NCBI RefSeq assembly: GCF_001413955.1
Contig: NZ_LCTZ01000002.1
Coordinates: forward strand, 744,001-808,000
Direction of reading: 5' to 3'
Source: Flagellimonas eckloniae
GTDB lineage: Bacteria; Bacteroidota; Bacteroidia; Flavobacteriales; Flavobacteriaceae
Length of the DNA stretch: 64,000 bases
The number at the start of each line of letters is the position of its first letter. Position 1 is the stretch's first letter. The notes under the pieces are model-generated. The model ran no database searches, was not told the DNA's origin, and saw nothing but the letters and a program-made list of their open reading frames with translations. Position numbers and translations under genes: made by a program. This document shows, piece after piece, positions 1 through 9,112 of this stretch.

Positions 1-960
1 TTTTTCATAGGGTCGTATGAATGAAGGCAACTGATTTATTCCATAGAGCGGCGTTTTGTTATAATCCAACTCACTTACCAATAGGTTTGGATGCGGATAT
101 CTTCCTAAATTTTCATCAAGAAATGAAGCTACTTTATTAATTGAGATACCCTGGGATATTTCATCAAAATTGTTCGATTCCAAATCAGTCGTAACCGTTA
201 AAAACTGTGTTACATGTTTTGTGAATCTTTTAGTTCGACTTAAAACCAACTTGCAGTTTGTTCTATTATTGGCCATAAGTTTTACATACTGACCCTCAGT
301 AAAATCTACTAGACCATCTTCATCATAGTTGGATGCCAGAAAAAGTTTGGAAGGAAATGTGAAATCAATTAAGGTGTTGATGGGTTCCGTATACTGATCA
401 TCCAAATCCATATTATCGTATAGCTTCCACTCCCCATCATAAATTGCAGGGGTCAGATACCAATCTTTTAGATAATATTCTCCATTGGATTTAAATCCAT
501 AGGTAGTGAACTTGCTGTGTGGAAGTCTAATTGTATAGGTTAGAAAGAGTTGAACAGACTCACCAGGGTCTAACGCTTCGGCTAATTCTACCCTTAGGAT
601 ATCCTTGTTCCCTAATCGCTCCCAATGTAAGCCCTGATAGTCCTGACCCACAATGCTTGTTATTTTTGTGTATCCTCTTTCGCGATCTTTCGCCAAATGA
701 AGACTGCGTTTAAATTCCTCCGCAAAACGCTTAGCCAAAGCTGTTTTTTTGTTGGAATAAGCATGGTTCCAATCGTTAAGATAGATTACGGAAAGGCCAT
801 CGTTACTACTGTTATAATAGGTTAGTTTTTGTTTGATGTAGATTTCTTTGGTGGCATCCGTCAAAGTAGCGGCAATCTCATTTTTATGTTGCGACCAGCA
901 TACTGATTGTACTAAAAAGAACAATACGAATATGCTTAAAATGAGATTTTTATTTACCAA
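1..960 (-). CDS. M1-like metallopeptidase, N-terminal part (runs off the window)
   Basis: The minus-strand frame is open from a TTG at 960 to the window edge, so about 320 N-terminal residues are present and the C-terminus is missing. The first 24 residues form a signal peptide ending VCWSQ. The segment NDWNHAYS around residues 62-69 and the YGINQLPSFIRPYEK stretch at the truncated end resemble the N-terminal domain of flavobacterial M1-like aminopeptidase/membrane peptidase proteins. The zinc-binding HExxH would lie outside the window, so activity cannot be judged. No ATG is available near the start; TTG lies 13 nt after the LOG gene stop, which suggests co-transcription as the last gene of the uvrA group. 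Family assignment is moderately sure. Confidence 0.6.
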   Translation of the reverse strand, partial: MVNKNLILSIFVLFFLVQSVCWSQHKNEIAATLTDATKEIYIKQKLTYYNSSNDGLSVIYLNDWNHAYSNKKTALAKRFAEEFKRSLHLAKDRERGYTKITSIVGQDYQGLHWERLGNKDILRVELAEALDPGESVQLFLTYTIRLPHSKFTTYGFKSNGEYYLKDWYLTPAIYDGEWKLYDNMDLDDQYTEPINTLIDFTFPSKLFLASNYDEDGLVDFTEGQYVKLMANNRTNCKLVLSRTKRFTKHVTQFLTVTTDLESNNFDEISQGISINKVASFLDENLGRYPHPNLLVSELDYNKTPLYGINQLPSFIRPYEK

Positions 961-973
961 AGTTGTAGTGATA

Positions 974-1660
974 TTAGAAATTAGGACTCAAGGTTCGTCC
1001 TTTATAGAAAGCATCAATAATTGAAACCACTTCTTCCTCTGTATCGACAATTTTAATTAAATCAAGGTCCTTTGCGCTTATATTTCCAGCTTCAAGCATA
1101 GTGTCTTTTACCCAATCAATTAACCCGCTCCAAAATTTAGACCCAACCAAAATAATTGGGAAGGTGTGTATTTTGTTGGTTTGAATAAGTGTAATTGCCT
1201 CAAAAAGTTCATCCAAAGTGCCAAATCCACCTGGCATTACCACAAACCCTTGTGAATATTTTACAAACATTACTTTTCTAACAAAGAAGTAATCAAAGTC
1301 CAGACTTTTATCACTGTCTATGAATGGATTATCGTGCTGTTCAAACGGCAAATCTATATTAAGGCCTACGGAAGTACCACCTGCTAAACTTGCACCTTTA
1401 TTACCAGCTTCCATAATACCAGGTCCTCCACCAGTTATTACTCCGTAACCTGCTTCAGCAATACTTTTTGCAACCTTTACGGCTAGATCATAGTATGCAT
1501 CTCCGGGTTTTACCCTTGCAGAACCAAAAATGGAAACACAGGGACCAATAGCGCTCATTTTTTCAAAGCCACTTACAAATTCCCCCATGATTTTAAAGAT
1601 GGCCCAGGAGTCATTTGTCTTTATCTCATTCCATCCCTTATGATGTTGTTCTTTACGCAT
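974..1660 (-). CDS. LOG-family (TIGR00730) nucleotide phosphoribohydrolase-like protein
   Basis: This 228-residue protein has the Rossmann-like fold signature of the LOG / 'lysine decarboxylase-like' family: GGGPGIMEAGNKGA at about residues 77-90 and the diagnostic PGGFGTLDE at about 143-151. Family members hydrolyse the N-glycosidic bond of nucleoside 5'-monophosphates such as cytokinin ribotides; in non-plant-associated bacteria the physiological substrate is usually unknown. It is probably cytosolic, as no signal peptide is visible. It sits 18 nt after the uvrA stop and 13 nt before the peptidase gene, so it is most likely the middle gene of a leftward operon. The old annotation 'lysine decarboxylase' should not be used. 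Confidence 0.85.
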   Translation of the reverse strand: MRKEQHHKGWNEIKTNDSWAIFKIMGEFVSGFEKMSAIGPCVSIFGSARVKPGDAYYDLAVKVAKSIAEAGYGVITGGGPGIMEAGNKGASLAGGTSVGLNIDLPFEQHDNPFIDSDKSLDFDYFFVRKVMFVKYSQGFVVMPGGFGTLDELFEAITLIQTNKIHTFPIILVGSKFWSGLIDWVKDTMLEAGNISAKDLDLIKIVDTEEEVVSIIDAFYKGRTLSPNF

Positions 1661-1678
1661 TTTTACTGTATTTATATT

Positions 1679-4540
1679 TTATACTGCTGGGGCTATTTTA
1701 CGTTTAACCGCTTCCAACTCCTTTTTCAAAAACTTCGCTGTATAGCTTTTATTGTCCTTAGCAACCTCTTCCGGGGTTCCCTTTGCCACAATCATTCCGC
1801 CACCGCGACCACCTTCATAGCCTATATCGATGATGTGATCCATCATTTTAATGACATCCATATTATGTTCGATCACCAAAATGGTATTTCCTTTGTCCAC
1901 CAATTGATTCAAAACTTCCATTAAGACCCTAATATCTTCAAAATGGAGTCCTGTTGTTGGCTCGTCCAAGATATAGAAGGTATTCCCCGTATCTCGTTTT
2001 GAAAGTTCTGTGGCCAATTTTACCCGCTGGGCTTCACCGCCGGATAGGGTAGTGGACTGTTGTCCCAAGGAAATGTAACCCAAACCTACATCTTTGATTG
2101 TTTTAAGTTTTCTATGGATTTTGGGAATGTTTTCGAAAAAATCAACCGCTTCATTAATGGTCATTTCCAAAACATCGGCAATAGATTTCCCTTTATACCG
2201 GATTTCCAAAGTCTCTCGATTAAAGCGTTTGCCGTTACAAGTTTCACACTCTACGTAAACATCGGGCAAAAAATTCATTTCAATGACCTTGAGCCCGCCG
2301 CCTTGGCAGGTTTCACATCTTCCACCAGCTACATTAAAACTAAATCGCCCCGGCTTGTATCCACGAATGGTTGCTTCCGTTGTTTTGGAAAACAGTGCAC
2401 GAATTTCGCTAAAAGTACCTGTATATGTTGCGGGATTAGAGCGTGGAGTTCGTCCGATAGGTGATTGATTAATATCAATGACCTTATCCACATGTTCCAA
2501 ACCAGTAATTTTTTTATACGGCATTGGTTTTTTTACCCCATTGAAATAATGGGTATTCATTATGGGATAAAGTGTTTCATTGATTAGCGTGGATTTACCA
2601 CTTCCAGAAACACCAGTTACACCAATCAATTTTCCCAAGGGAAATTCAGCAGTTACATTTTTTAAGTTATTTCCGTTACATCCTGAAAGCACAATTTTTT
2701 TTCCAGTCCCTTTTCTGCGATTGGCTGGAACGGGAATTTCCCGCTCTCCAGTAATATATTCAGCTGTTAGGGTATTGTGTTTTCTAAGTTCTTCTGGCTT
2801 TCCTTCTGAAATAATTTCTCCCCCATGTCTACCGGCTTTCGGGCCAATATCAATAACATGGTCAGCATGCTCGATCATATCACGGTCATGTTCCACGACA
2901 ATAACTGAGTTTCCTAAATTCCGAAGAGATACCAAAGAATTAATTAGACGTTCGTTGTCCCTTTGATGTAAACCTATACTGGGCTCATCCAAAATATAGA
3001 GCACCCCAACCAATTGCGAACCAATTTGTGTTGCCAACCGAATACGTTGTGCCTCACCGCCTGAAAGAGATTTTGAACTCCGATTCAAGGATAAATAATC
3101 CAATCCCACATCCAATAAGAATTGGATTCGAGTTCTGATTTCCTTAATGATTTCCTCGGCTATTTTTTTTTGGTTTCCCTCTAGTGTGTCATTCAGCTCC
3201 TTAAAAAAAATAGCAAGCTCTGCAATGTCCAAATGGGCCAGTTCAGCAATATTCTTTTCTCCAATTTTAAAGTACAAAGATTCTTTTCGTAACCGTGCTC
3301 CTTGGCAATTTGGACACTCAACCTTGTCCATATAATCTTTAGCCCAACGTTTTATAGAGGTAGAATTTGCTTCTTCAAATTGGTTTTTGATAAAATTGGA
3401 AATGCCTTCATAATCAATTTTATACTGTCGTTTGACGCCTAAAGTCTTGGAATCCACTTCAAAGCTATCCTTCCCACCATTCAAAATAACATCCATTGCT
3501 TCTTTTGGAATCTTGCTCAAAGAATCTGTTAATTCAAAGTTATAGCGCTGCGCAATGGTCTCTAACTGTTTAAAAGCCCATGACTTTTTGTATTCGCCCA
3601 ATGGGGCAATACCACCGGCCTTTATTGATAATTTTTTATCTGGAAATATTTTTTGCTCATTGACCTGGAACACATGACCCAGGCCATTGCATTCTGGACA
3701 CATCCCCTTTGGAGAGTTGAAGGAAAAGGTGTTTGGTTCAGGGGTGGGGTAGGAGATTCCGGAAGTAGGACACATTAAATCACGACTAAAATAACGCGGT
3801 TCTTTTTCTCCTTCTTCCAAGACCATAAGCACATTATTTCCGCTATACATGGCCGTGTTTATGGTTTCATTGAGACGTTTGTGGAAATCCTCATTTTCAA
3901 TCACCTTTAAGCGGTCAATGACTATTTCAATGTCATGCATCTTGTAGCGATCCACTTTCATTCCTTTGATGATGTCCACTATTTCACCATCAACACGCAC
4001 TTTTAGAAAACCCTGTTTGGCAATTTGCTCAAAAAGCTCTCGGTAATGTCCTTTTCTAGATTTGACCACCGGGGCCAAAATGTTGATTTTCTTTTCGCGA
4101 TAGGAATCAATAATCAAGCTTTTGATTTGTTCATCACTATAGCTTACCATCTTTTGACCTGTATTGTAACTATACGCATCACCAGCTCTTGCAAACAAGA
4201 GTCGTAAAAAATCGTAAACTTCCGTTATAGTGCCTACGGTGGAGCGTGGTGATTTTGAAGTGGTTTTTTGTTCTATGGCAATTACGGGAGAAAGGCCATC
4301 TATTTTATCAACATCTGGACGCTCCAACCCTCCTAAAAATTGACGTGCATAGGCCGAAAATGTCTCAATATAGCGGCGTTGTCCTTCCGCATAAATGGTG
4401 TCGAACGCCAGTGAAGATTTTCCGCTTCCTGAAAGCCCCGTGATTACAACAAGTTTTTCACGGGGAATAGTAACATCAATATTTTTTAAGTTATGGACCC
4501 GGGCCCCTCTAACTTCAATGTTTTCTTCGTAGTTGATCAT
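1679..4540 (-). CDS. uvrA: Excinuclease ABC subunit A
   Basis: UvrA is the DNA-damage-sensing ATPase of nucleotide excision repair and loads UvrB at lesions. The protein (about 953 residues from the chosen start) has two ABC ATPase halves. Walker A is GLSGSGKSS near the N-terminus and GVSGSGKST in the second half, and there are two LSGGEAQR signature motifs. Zinc-finger cysteines are visible in CPNCQGARL and in CETCQGGG...CETCNGK. The frame extends upstream to 4636, but the family start is the ATG at 4538-4540 ([10 protein letters not shown]); the extra 32 residues have no family counterpart. It is first in a leftward group with the LOG gene and the M1-like gene. No LexA-like GGAAATATTCC site was seen upstream, so SOS control through that motif is not supported. 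Confidence 0.97.
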   Translation of the reverse strand: MINYEENIEVRGARVHNLKNIDVTIPREKLVVITGLSGSGKSSLAFDTIYAEGQRRYIETFSAYARQFLGGLERPDVDKIDGLSPVIAIEQKTTSKSPRSTVGTITEVYDFLRLLFARAGDAYSYNTGQKMVSYSDEQIKSLIIDSYREKKINILAPVVKSRKGHYRELFEQIAKQGFLKVRVDGEIVDIIKGMKVDRYKMHDIEIVIDRLKVIENEDFHKRLNETINTAMYSGNNVLMVLEEGEKEPRYFSRDLMCPTSGISYPTPEPNTFSFNSPKGMCPECNGLGHVFQVNEQKIFPDKKLSIKAGGIAPLGEYKKSWAFKQLETIAQRYNFELTDSLSKIPKEAMDVILNGGKDSFEVDSKTLGVKRQYKIDYEGISNFIKNQFEEANSTSIKRWAKDYMDKVECPNCQGARLRKESLYFKIGEKNIAELAHLDIAELAIFFKELNDTLEGNQKKIAEEIIKEIRTRIQFLLDVGLDYLSLNRSSKSLSGGEAQRIRLATQIGSQLVGVLYILDEPSIGLHQRDNERLINSLVSLRNLGNSVIVVEHDRDMIEHADHVIDIGPKAGRHGGEIISEGKPEELRKHNTLTAEYITGEREIPVPANRRKGTGKKIVLSGCNGNNLKNVTAEFPLGKLIGVTGVSGSGKSTLINETLYPIMNTHYFNGVKKPMPYKKITGLEHVDKVIDINQSPIGRTPRSNPATYTGTFSEIRALFSKTTEATIRGYKPGRFSFNVAGGRCETCQGGGLKVIEMNFLPDVYVECETCNGKRFNRETLEIRYKGKSIADVLEMTINEAVDFFENIPKIHRKLKTIKDVGLGYISLGQQSTTLSGGEAQRVKLATELSKRDTGNTFYILDEPTTGLHFEDIRVLMEVLNQLVDKGNTILVIEHNMDVIKMMDHIIDIGYEGGRGGGMIVAKGTPEEVAKDNKSYTAKFLKKELEAVKRKIAPAV

Positions 4541-4637
4541 AGCACAAGCCGCTAAAATACGGTTTTGAATCTTAAAAAGGAAGTGACTTCTTGTTTCGTT
4601 TTTGTTAATTGATGCCTTATTTTTGGAACCGAACAAA

Positions 4638-4707
4638 TGTCATTCCGGAGAAGTGGAACGGCTGAGAAAGCTAGAACTGAGATTTCTCACATATGTTTGA
4701 AATGACA
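4638..4707. repeat. Dispersed palindromic element with TGTCATT/AATGACA ends
   Basis: A 70-bp stretch between uvrA and the next gene begins TGTCATTCC and ends GAAATGACA, which are near-perfect inverted ends. It contains GAGATTTCTCAC, related to GTGAGAAATC in the copy at 35744. It looks like a degenerate member of a non-autonomous repeat family also seen at 7479, 9113 and 35744. Confidence 0.5.
4692..4699 (+). promoter_or_regulatory. Bacteroidota -7 box TATGTTTG
   Basis: TATGTTTG matches TAnnTTTG and lies 21 nt before the ATG at 4721. No clear TTTG -33 element is present at the usual spacing, and the box overlaps the end of a dispersed repeat. Confidence 0.45.
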
Positions 4708-4720
4708 AAACAATTAAAAT

Positions 4721-5245
4721 ATGAAATTACTGGGCATAGGCTCTCGAATTAACCACTCTGAATATGGAAAAGGTGTGGTCACGAATGTATCCTCAAAACA
4801 CTATTGGGTCACTTTTTTGGAAAACGGATTAGAAACTATTGATATTGATTCTGAATTTGAAGTAATTGAAGGAGTAGAGGATGAAGTTGATAGCGTTAGC
4901 TTTTTTGATGTGGAACGTTCTTTGGTTTCAATCCTGCAGAAGTGGAGTGATACTTCGGAGAAAGTAGCCATTGCAGATAAATGGCGCGGCGGAAAATTGA
5001 TTTTGGAACCCGGTGATGATTTGGCTAACAAAGAAATGCCCATTGACACCTTTTTTCATAAAATTGTGATGGTTCGTGATCGTATTCGTGTGATGGAACA
5101 AAAAATAAACAGTAGCAAAAATTTGGACGATCAAGAAAAGGTGGATTTACAACAATACATTACCCGTATTTATGGAAGTTTGACAACGTTTAATGTACTC
5201 TTTAAAAATAAGAGCGACCAGTTTGTAGGTGAGCGGAGTAAATAA
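4721..5245 (+). CDS. Conserved hypothetical protein, 174 residues
   Basis: I do not recognise a characterised family. The N-terminal 45 residues (IGSRINHSEYGKGVVTNV, then WVTFLENG) look like a small beta-barrel RNA/DNA- or protein-binding segment, similar to the N-terminal 'HxxYGxGxV' modules of helicase-associated domains. The C-terminal half is helical and charged (VMVRDRIRVMEQKIN onward), probably coiled. There is no signal peptide or membrane segment, so it is likely cytosolic. It stands alone between the leftward uvrA and EthD genes and has its own -7 box. Being a real gene is well supported by codon use and length; its function is unknown. Confidence 0.7.
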   Translation: MKLLGIGSRINHSEYGKGVVTNVSSKHYWVTFLENGLETIDIDSEFEVIEGVEDEVDSVSFFDVERSLVSILQKWSDTSEKVAIADKWRGGKLILEPGDDLANKEMPIDTFFHKIVMVRDRIRVMEQKINSSKNLDDQEKVDLQQYITRIYGSLTTFNVLFKNKSDQFVGERSK

Positions 5246-5309
5246 CAAACACTATTAAAAAAATAGCTAAACAGGACTGAATGTCATAGAAGTTAGAATA
5301 CGTGGACTG

Positions 5310-5714
5310 TTAGTGTTGTATTATTTCACTTATTTGAACTACTGGTTTAATGTTGGTGTAATTGGGAATATCGCTCAATATTTTTTCTCCATTTATCTTA
5401 AAGGCATTTTGATAATCTGATAGTTTATCAAAATAGAGGTAACCAATTGCCACATATGGGGCAGAATCTTCAGGTGTTCTCCCAGAAACACCCTTGTCAA
5501 CGGCATAATGTTTTAATAAATTACCAAACAAATCTGCCACTAGGGGCATATGTTTGTTTGCATAATACTCCATATCAAATGTTTTATCGGCTTCATTAGG
5601 GTATAAAATGGCCACTTTCACCATGCCCTTTTCAACAGGGACTGTTTTTTCTTGTGCATTAACATGTGACATGGTCAATACTAAAAGAAACGAAAAAAGG
5701 ATTTTAGATTTCAT
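5310..5714 (-). CDS. EthD-family protein with signal peptide
   Basis: This 134-residue protein starts with a 20-residue signal peptide (ending SHVNAQ). The rest matches the EthD dimeric alpha/beta-barrel family: VKVAILYPNE, then the characteristic YYANKHMPLV with the conserved histidine, and a closing strand IKPVVQISEI. EthD-like proteins are small ferredoxin-fold proteins linked to oxidative metabolism, but most have no known reaction. Export to the periplasm is unusual for the fold but common in Bacteroidota annotations. It stands alone; the 253 nt upstream (5715-5967) hold an inverted repeat and no gene. Confidence 0.75.
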   Translation of the reverse strand: MKSKILFSFLLVLTMSHVNAQEKTVPVEKGMVKVAILYPNEADKTFDMEYYANKHMPLVADLFGNLLKHYAVDKGVSGRTPEDSAPYVAIGYLYFDKLSDYQNAFKINGEKILSDIPNYTNIKPVVQISEIIQH

Positions 5715-5863
5715 AGGTATTTAATTAGAGGCATGAAAATACTTTAAAAAAAGGAAGAACGCGTAGTACTTAGGAAATTTTAGTTTTGCGTAAATACTTG
5801 AAAAATAAAAGGTTTTTACGATTTTGTTTCTTTTTTTCTGGAGAAACTTGAGTATTTCCTGTA

Positions 5864-5898
5864 TTTGGTTTCTTTCACTCTACAAGCAAGAGACCAAA
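5864..5898. repeat. Inverted repeat, 11-bp arms, 13-nt loop
   Basis: TTTGGTTTCTT at 5864-5874 pairs with AAGAGACCAAA at 5888-5898 with one G-U. It lies 70 nt downstream of the leftward gene ending at 5968. The minus-strand copy has no T-run after the stem, so it is not a textbook terminator. Nothing else was recognised in 5715-5967 except an isolated TAGTTTTG at 5781 with no gene behind it. Confidence 0.4.
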
Positions 5899-5967
5899 AA
5901 AGATAACTGATAGAAGTTTATTCATTGTGTTTGTATTATTATTACTTCAACCATTAAATCAGTTATA

Positions 5968-6630
5968 TTATTGTTTTGATAGTTTTACTATATCCGAAAC
6001 CTCTAATATTTGTTTTTCATAGCCCTTTGTTGCCGAATTAATCATAGCTAGCCCCAATTCTTTTAAAGTAGAAACATATTTTGGAAAGGTCAATCTAAAA
6101 AAAGGATAAAAAAACTTGAATACAGAGTAAAATTTGTGATAGTTCTTTAGGCCTTTAGTAGGGTTTAATATTGCTGGCCTAAACATATATACTCTTTTAA
6201 AGGGTAGTTTCATTAGGTCATCCTCTGTCATACCTTTTATTCTTGCCCACATTTGCCCTCCCTTTTTTTCACTATTGGCACCTGTACTTGAAATATAGCA
6301 AAATATCATGCTTGGATTAAATTGTATCAGCTTTTGAGCAACATACATGGTTAGGGTATGAGTCAAGGAAAAATATTCTTGCTCCTTTTTTCTAAAAGAG
6401 CTCACTCCTAGGCAAAAAAAACAAGAATTAAACCCGCTCAATTGATTTTCAATTTGAGAAAAGTCAAAGAAATCTGTATGTATAATCTCAAATAATTTTG
6501 GATTCGATATGCCACACGGTCTTCTGTTTATGACTAGAATTTTCTCAACATTAGGATGTTGAAGACACTCATGAAGAACACCTTCCCCTACCATACCCGT
6601 GCTCCCAGTAATAATGACTTTGAGTTTCAT
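5968..6630 (-). CDS. NAD(P)-binding atypical SDR / NAD-dependent epimerase-like protein
   Basis: The 220-residue protein opens with a Rossmann dinucleotide-binding motif, VIITGSTGMVGEGVLHECL (Gly-x-x-Gly-x-x-Gly at about residues 8-14), and continues with a second strand ending in VINRRP. These are typical of the atypical short-chain dehydrogenases (NmrA/HTATIP2-like). A YISSTGANSEKKGGQMW segment occupies the position of the active-site Ser/Lys region. No signal peptide. The substrate is unknown. It lies 53 nt from the DUF4130 gene but the two do not overlap, so co-transcription is uncertain. Confidence 0.75.
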   Translation of the reverse strand: MKLKVIITGSTGMVGEGVLHECLQHPNVEKILVINRRPCGISNPKLFEIIHTDFFDFSQIENQLSGFNSCFFCLGVSSFRKKEQEYFSLTHTLTMYVAQKLIQFNPSMIFCYISSTGANSEKKGGQMWARIKGMTEDDLMKLPFKRVYMFRPAILNPTKGLKNYHKFYSVFKFFYPFFRLTFPKYVSTLKELGLAMINSATKGYEKQILEVSDIVKLSKQ

Positions 6631-6683
6631 TTTAAGGACTATTAAGCAACCTATAGCGAAGTTCGTTGAATTTCACTCTAATA

Positions 6684-7460
6684 TCAAGCAGTCTCTTTCT
6701 TTTCACTCAAATATTTCCAATAGCGTTTCGGTACATGTTGTGTATGCAGTTTTCTATTGATGCGGGATTTGATATTGGTGCTCTTAAAATAATCATTCCA
6801 AAGTGTTTGGTAATCGTATTCCTCGCTTAAAAAGGCATCGCTCTTGTGCACTTTGTTAAAATGGACTTCTTTAAGGTTAAGTGATACCAATTCCACATGT
6901 TCCAAATTATAATGGATGCCATACTTTCGTTTTACGTCATAAATAAGCCATTGCTGGTCGGCATAACGGTTACGGAAATGTTTTGAAATCAAAGGTAGTA
7001 CATCAAAATCAGGCTCAATGTTGGCAAAGTATATCTCATCTTTTGTTAGTTGAAAGCGCACAAAGGCTTCCATACGATGTTTTTCGCGACCTACGGAGCG
7101 TGCCAGTTGACTTATGCGCAACACAATACCATCAGAATAATCCAGCTGCTTCCCGTTTTTGGATGCCATTAATTTTTGAATGTAGGTAAAGAGCATAAGT
7201 TCAATACCATCGGTCTCACTTAAAAACGCAAAATAGACATTGGAAATGGCATTGTGGCTTTTGTTGCGTATGCCGTTCCATACTCGTTTGGCCTTATGGA
7301 CATCTGTAAATATGGTTTCCGTTTCGGAAAAAAGGCCATTTTGTCCATGACTGTTTCGTTGAATGTCCGATACATTTATTTTTTCTTCAAAAGCAATGAA
7401 GACTGCAGTGAGAAAGCCATTAAAGCTTCCGTCGTAAATAAGGGTTTTCGTATTCTCCAT
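6684..7460 (-). CDS. TIGR03915-type DUF4130 DNA-repair-associated protein
   Basis: The 258-residue protein begins LIYDGSFNGFLTAVFIAFE and ends with HVPKRYWKYLSEK, both characteristic of the DUF4130/TIGR03915 family. That family is almost always found beside a TIGR03916 radical-SAM protein, and in other bacteria DUF4130 is fused to a UdgX-type uracil-DNA-binding domain, which is the main reason for linking it to DNA repair. Its biochemical activity is not established. Here it is the last gene of the leftward group radical SAM - small ORF - DUF4130, downstream of the operator-bearing divergent promoter at 8980-9056. No catalytic motif could be assigned. Confidence 0.85.
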   Translation of the reverse strand: MENTKTLIYDGSFNGFLTAVFIAFEEKINVSDIQRNSHGQNGLFSETETIFTDVHKAKRVWNGIRNKSHNAISNVYFAFLSETDGIELMLFTYIQKLMASKNGKQLDYSDGIVLRISQLARSVGREKHRMEAFVRFQLTKDEIYFANIEPDFDVLPLISKHFRNRYADQQWLIYDVKRKYGIHYNLEHVELVSLNLKEVHFNKVHKSDAFLSEEYDYQTLWNDYFKSTNIKSRINRKLHTQHVPKRYWKYLSEKKETA

Positions 7461-7478
7461 AGTGTTCTATTTTTATGC

Positions 7479-7532
7479 TGTCATTTCACTCTTCTATCTC
7501 GACTGCACTCGATAAGGCGGTTCGAAATAACC
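7479..7532. repeat. Degenerate dispersed repeat (TGTCATTTC ... TTCGAAATAACC)
   Basis: It starts with TGTCATTTC and ends with TTCGAAATAACC, an imperfect inverted complement. In between is TCTCGACTGCACTCGA, one base different from the core TCTCGACTGCGCTCGA at 9115. It sits just upstream of the DUF4130 start codon. Confidence 0.5.
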
Positions 7533-7536
7533 ACGA

Positions 7537-7680
7537 TTATTTTATAAATCTCGTTTTCAATAGACCCATTTTTTTCTTTGTTTTATTTCTAAATCGAACA
7601 AAATCGTAACCTAAGTTTAAGATGGTACTACGGCTACGTTCCAAGAAATCAAGGTTGTTTTGGGTTTGTAACGTGTTCAT
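7537..7680 (-). CDS. Possible 47-residue basic small protein between radical-SAM and DUF4130 genes
   Basis: An ATG at 7678-7680, 17 nt after the radical-SAM stop, opens a frame of 47 codons ending TAA at 7537-7539. The product begins MNTLQTQNNLDFLERSR and is strongly basic toward its end (RNKTKKK, then KTRFIK), with an amphipathic helix-like middle. Position and spacing are those of an operon gene between two DNA-repair-linked genes. The alternative is fortuitous coding in a 237-nt spacer. I recognise no family. Conservation of the frame in related genomes would decide. Confidence 0.42.
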   Translation of the reverse strand: MNTLQTQNNLDFLERSRSTILNLGYDFVRFRNKTKKKMGLLKTRFIK

Positions 7681-7697
7681 TGTATTCTGGTTTTTGT

Positions 7698-8960
7698 TTA
7701 ATTAAACAATGCTAATTGATTGCTATACTGACTCCTAAACTTCCCGGAAGAAGTCTGTAGAATCATTCCTTTAATTTTTTCCGCATCCAAATCGCGACGC
7801 TCCCAATTTCTGGAATCGCATACCATAAAATATTTGGCACGGTTGAGGGCCACTCCAATCTTCTTGAGATGATCCCAGTTCAGTTTTCTAAATCGTCTTG
7901 CATTCACTATTTTTTCCACGGAGCGCATACCCAGACCTGGAATACGTGCCAGCATACGTTTATCGGCAGTATTGACATCCACGGGAAAGTGGTGCATGTT
8001 TCGCAAGGCCCAAGAAAGTTTGGGATCTACATCAATATCCAAATTAGGATGTTCCTTGTCCAAAATTTCATTCACGGCAAAACCATAAAAGCGCAACAAC
8101 CAATCCGTTTGGTACAATCTGTTTTCCCGCAACATGGGAACTTGGGAACCAATGGACGGTAAACGGCTGTCTTCTGCCACGGGCACGTAGCCCGAATAAT
8201 ACACCCGTTTCATATGATACTTTTTATAATAGTATGTGGCGGAATACATAATGTCTTTGTCCGTTTCACCAGTGGCGCCCACAATCATCTGTGTGCTTTG
8301 TCCCGCTGGCGCATATTTTGGAGTGCTTTTAATGATTTTACGCTCATTTTTAAAGCGTAGCAGTTCGTTTTTGACCTTTAGCATGGGTTTGGTAAAATCC
8401 TCATGCTTTTTGTCCGGAGCCAATAATTTAAGGCCAGAAATGGTTGGTACTTCTATGTTTACAGAGAGTCGGTCTGCATACAATCCAGCCTCATACATTA
8501 ATTCATCACTGGTGTCGGGAATAGATTTTAGATGGATGTACCCATTAAAATTTTCCTCTTCACGTAATTTTTTGGCCACTGCGATTAAGCGTTCCATCGT
8601 GTAATCAGCATTTTTAAAAATACCAGAGCTCAAAAACAAGCCTTCAATATAATTTCTGCGGTAAAAGTTGATGGTCAAATCCACAACTTCCTGAATCTTA
8701 AAAGCGGCTCGTTTTACATCATTGCTTTTACGGGTTACGCAGTAAGCACAATCAAAAATGCAATGGTTGGTCAATAAAATCTTAAGAAGGGATACACAAC
8801 GTCCATCCTCGGTATAACTATGACAGATTCCCATTTTGGAAGCATCACCCAGACCTTTATTGGTGTTGGTTCGATTGCTGCCACTACTTGCACAGGAGAC
8901 ATCATATTTGGCAGCATCGGCTAGAATATTCAGCTTTTCTTGTATTCGGTCAAAATTCAT
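7698..8960 (-). CDS. TIGR03916-type putative DNA modification/repair radical SAM protein
   Basis: The 420-residue protein has the radical-SAM cysteine triad C67-x3-C71-x2-C74 (HCIFDCAYC), preceded by C23, C46 and C55 which could hold another metal site. The C-terminal third has a helix-hairpin-helix DNA-binding segment, ARIPGLGMRSVEKIVNARR, as expected for this family. TIGR03916 proteins pair with TIGR03915 (DUF4130) proteins, as here; the reaction is unknown, but the HhH and the partner point to DNA. Its start lies across a 188-bp divergent promoter from the S24 repressor, and the first GGAAATATTCC operator directly abuts its probable -7 box. Repression by the neighbouring regulator and induction on DNA damage are inferred. 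Confidence 0.9.
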   Translation of the reverse strand: MNFDRIQEKLNILADAAKYDVSCASSGSNRTNTNKGLGDASKMGICHSYTEDGRCVSLLKILLTNHCIFDCAYCVTRKSNDVKRAAFKIQEVVDLTINFYRRNYIEGLFLSSGIFKNADYTMERLIAVAKKLREEENFNGYIHLKSIPDTSDELMYEAGLYADRLSVNIEVPTISGLKLLAPDKKHEDFTKPMLKVKNELLRFKNERKIIKSTPKYAPAGQSTQMIVGATGETDKDIMYSATYYYKKYHMKRVYYSGYVPVAEDSRLPSIGSQVPMLRENRLYQTDWLLRFYGFAVNEILDKEHPNLDIDVDPKLSWALRNMHHFPVDVNTADKRMLARIPGLGMRSVEKIVNARRFRKLNWDHLKKIGVALNRAKYFMVCDSRNWERRDLDAEKIKGMILQTSSGKFRSQYSNQLALFN

Positions 8961-8979
8961 ATTGAGATTGTAATTAATC

Positions 8980-8987
8980 CAAAATTA
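8980..8987 (-). promoter_or_regulatory. -7 box TAATTTTG for the radical-SAM operon
   Basis: On the minus strand this reads TAATTTTG, a TAnnTTTG match, 20 nt upstream of the ATG at 8960. Operator 1 (8989-8999) begins one base further upstream, so a bound repressor would cover the promoter. A TTTG -33 box is not visible at 18-20 bp. Confidence 0.55.
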
Positions 8988-8988
8988 T

Positions 8989-8999
8989 GGAAATATTCC
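8989..8999. promoter_or_regulatory. Operator 1, palindrome GGAAATATTCC
   Basis: First of three identical 11-bp perfect palindromes in the divergent promoter. It abuts the minus-strand -7 box of the radical-SAM gene. Confidence 0.75.
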
Positions 9000-9006
9000 T
9001 AAAAAT

Positions 9007-9017
9007 GGAAATATTCC
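9007..9017. promoter_or_regulatory. Operator 2, palindrome GGAAATATTCC
   Basis: Second identical copy, centre 18 bp from operator 1 and 23 bp from operator 3. It lies between the two divergent promoters, where it could serve both. Confidence 0.75.
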
Positions 9018-9026
9018 AAATTATTT

Positions 9027-9056
9027 TTTGGAAATATTCCAAAATCGCTATATTTG
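9027..9056 (+). promoter_or_regulatory. Promoter of the XRE/S24 repressor gene
   Basis: TTTG (9027-9030), an 18-bp spacer and TATATTTG (9049-9056) form a full Bacteroidota-type promoter. The same 18-bp spacing occurs at aroC. The predicted start near 9063 leaves a leader of about 85 nt. Confidence 0.7.
9030..9040. promoter_or_regulatory. Operator 3, palindrome GGAAATATTCC inside the repressor promoter
   Basis: Third identical copy, with the symmetry extended by flanking T and A runs (TTTTGGAAATATTCCAAAA). It lies between the TTTG at 9027-9030 and the -7 box at 9049-9056, so a bound repressor would block its own transcription. Confidence 0.75.
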
Positions 9057-9068
9057 ATGCATTAATAT

Positions 9069-9090
9069 GCCTCTAGTACAGTAGAGAGGC
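9069..9090 (+). other. Hairpin in the repressor mRNA leader
   Basis: GCCTCT (9069-9074) pairs with AGAGGC (9085-9090) around a 10-nt loop, just after the predicted transcription start. There is no T-run behind it, so it is not a terminator. A role in mRNA stability or translation is only possible, not shown. Confidence 0.35.
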
Positions 9091-9112
9091 TTTACAATGA
9101 ATAGTTTAATAA

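Noticed and set aside
3324..3331. TTGTCCAT copy inside uvrA
   Set aside because: Single copy within coding sequence, consistent with chance.
4541..4636. 32-residue N-terminal extension of UvrA
   Set aside because: No family member has it; the ATG at 4540 gives the conserved N-terminus.
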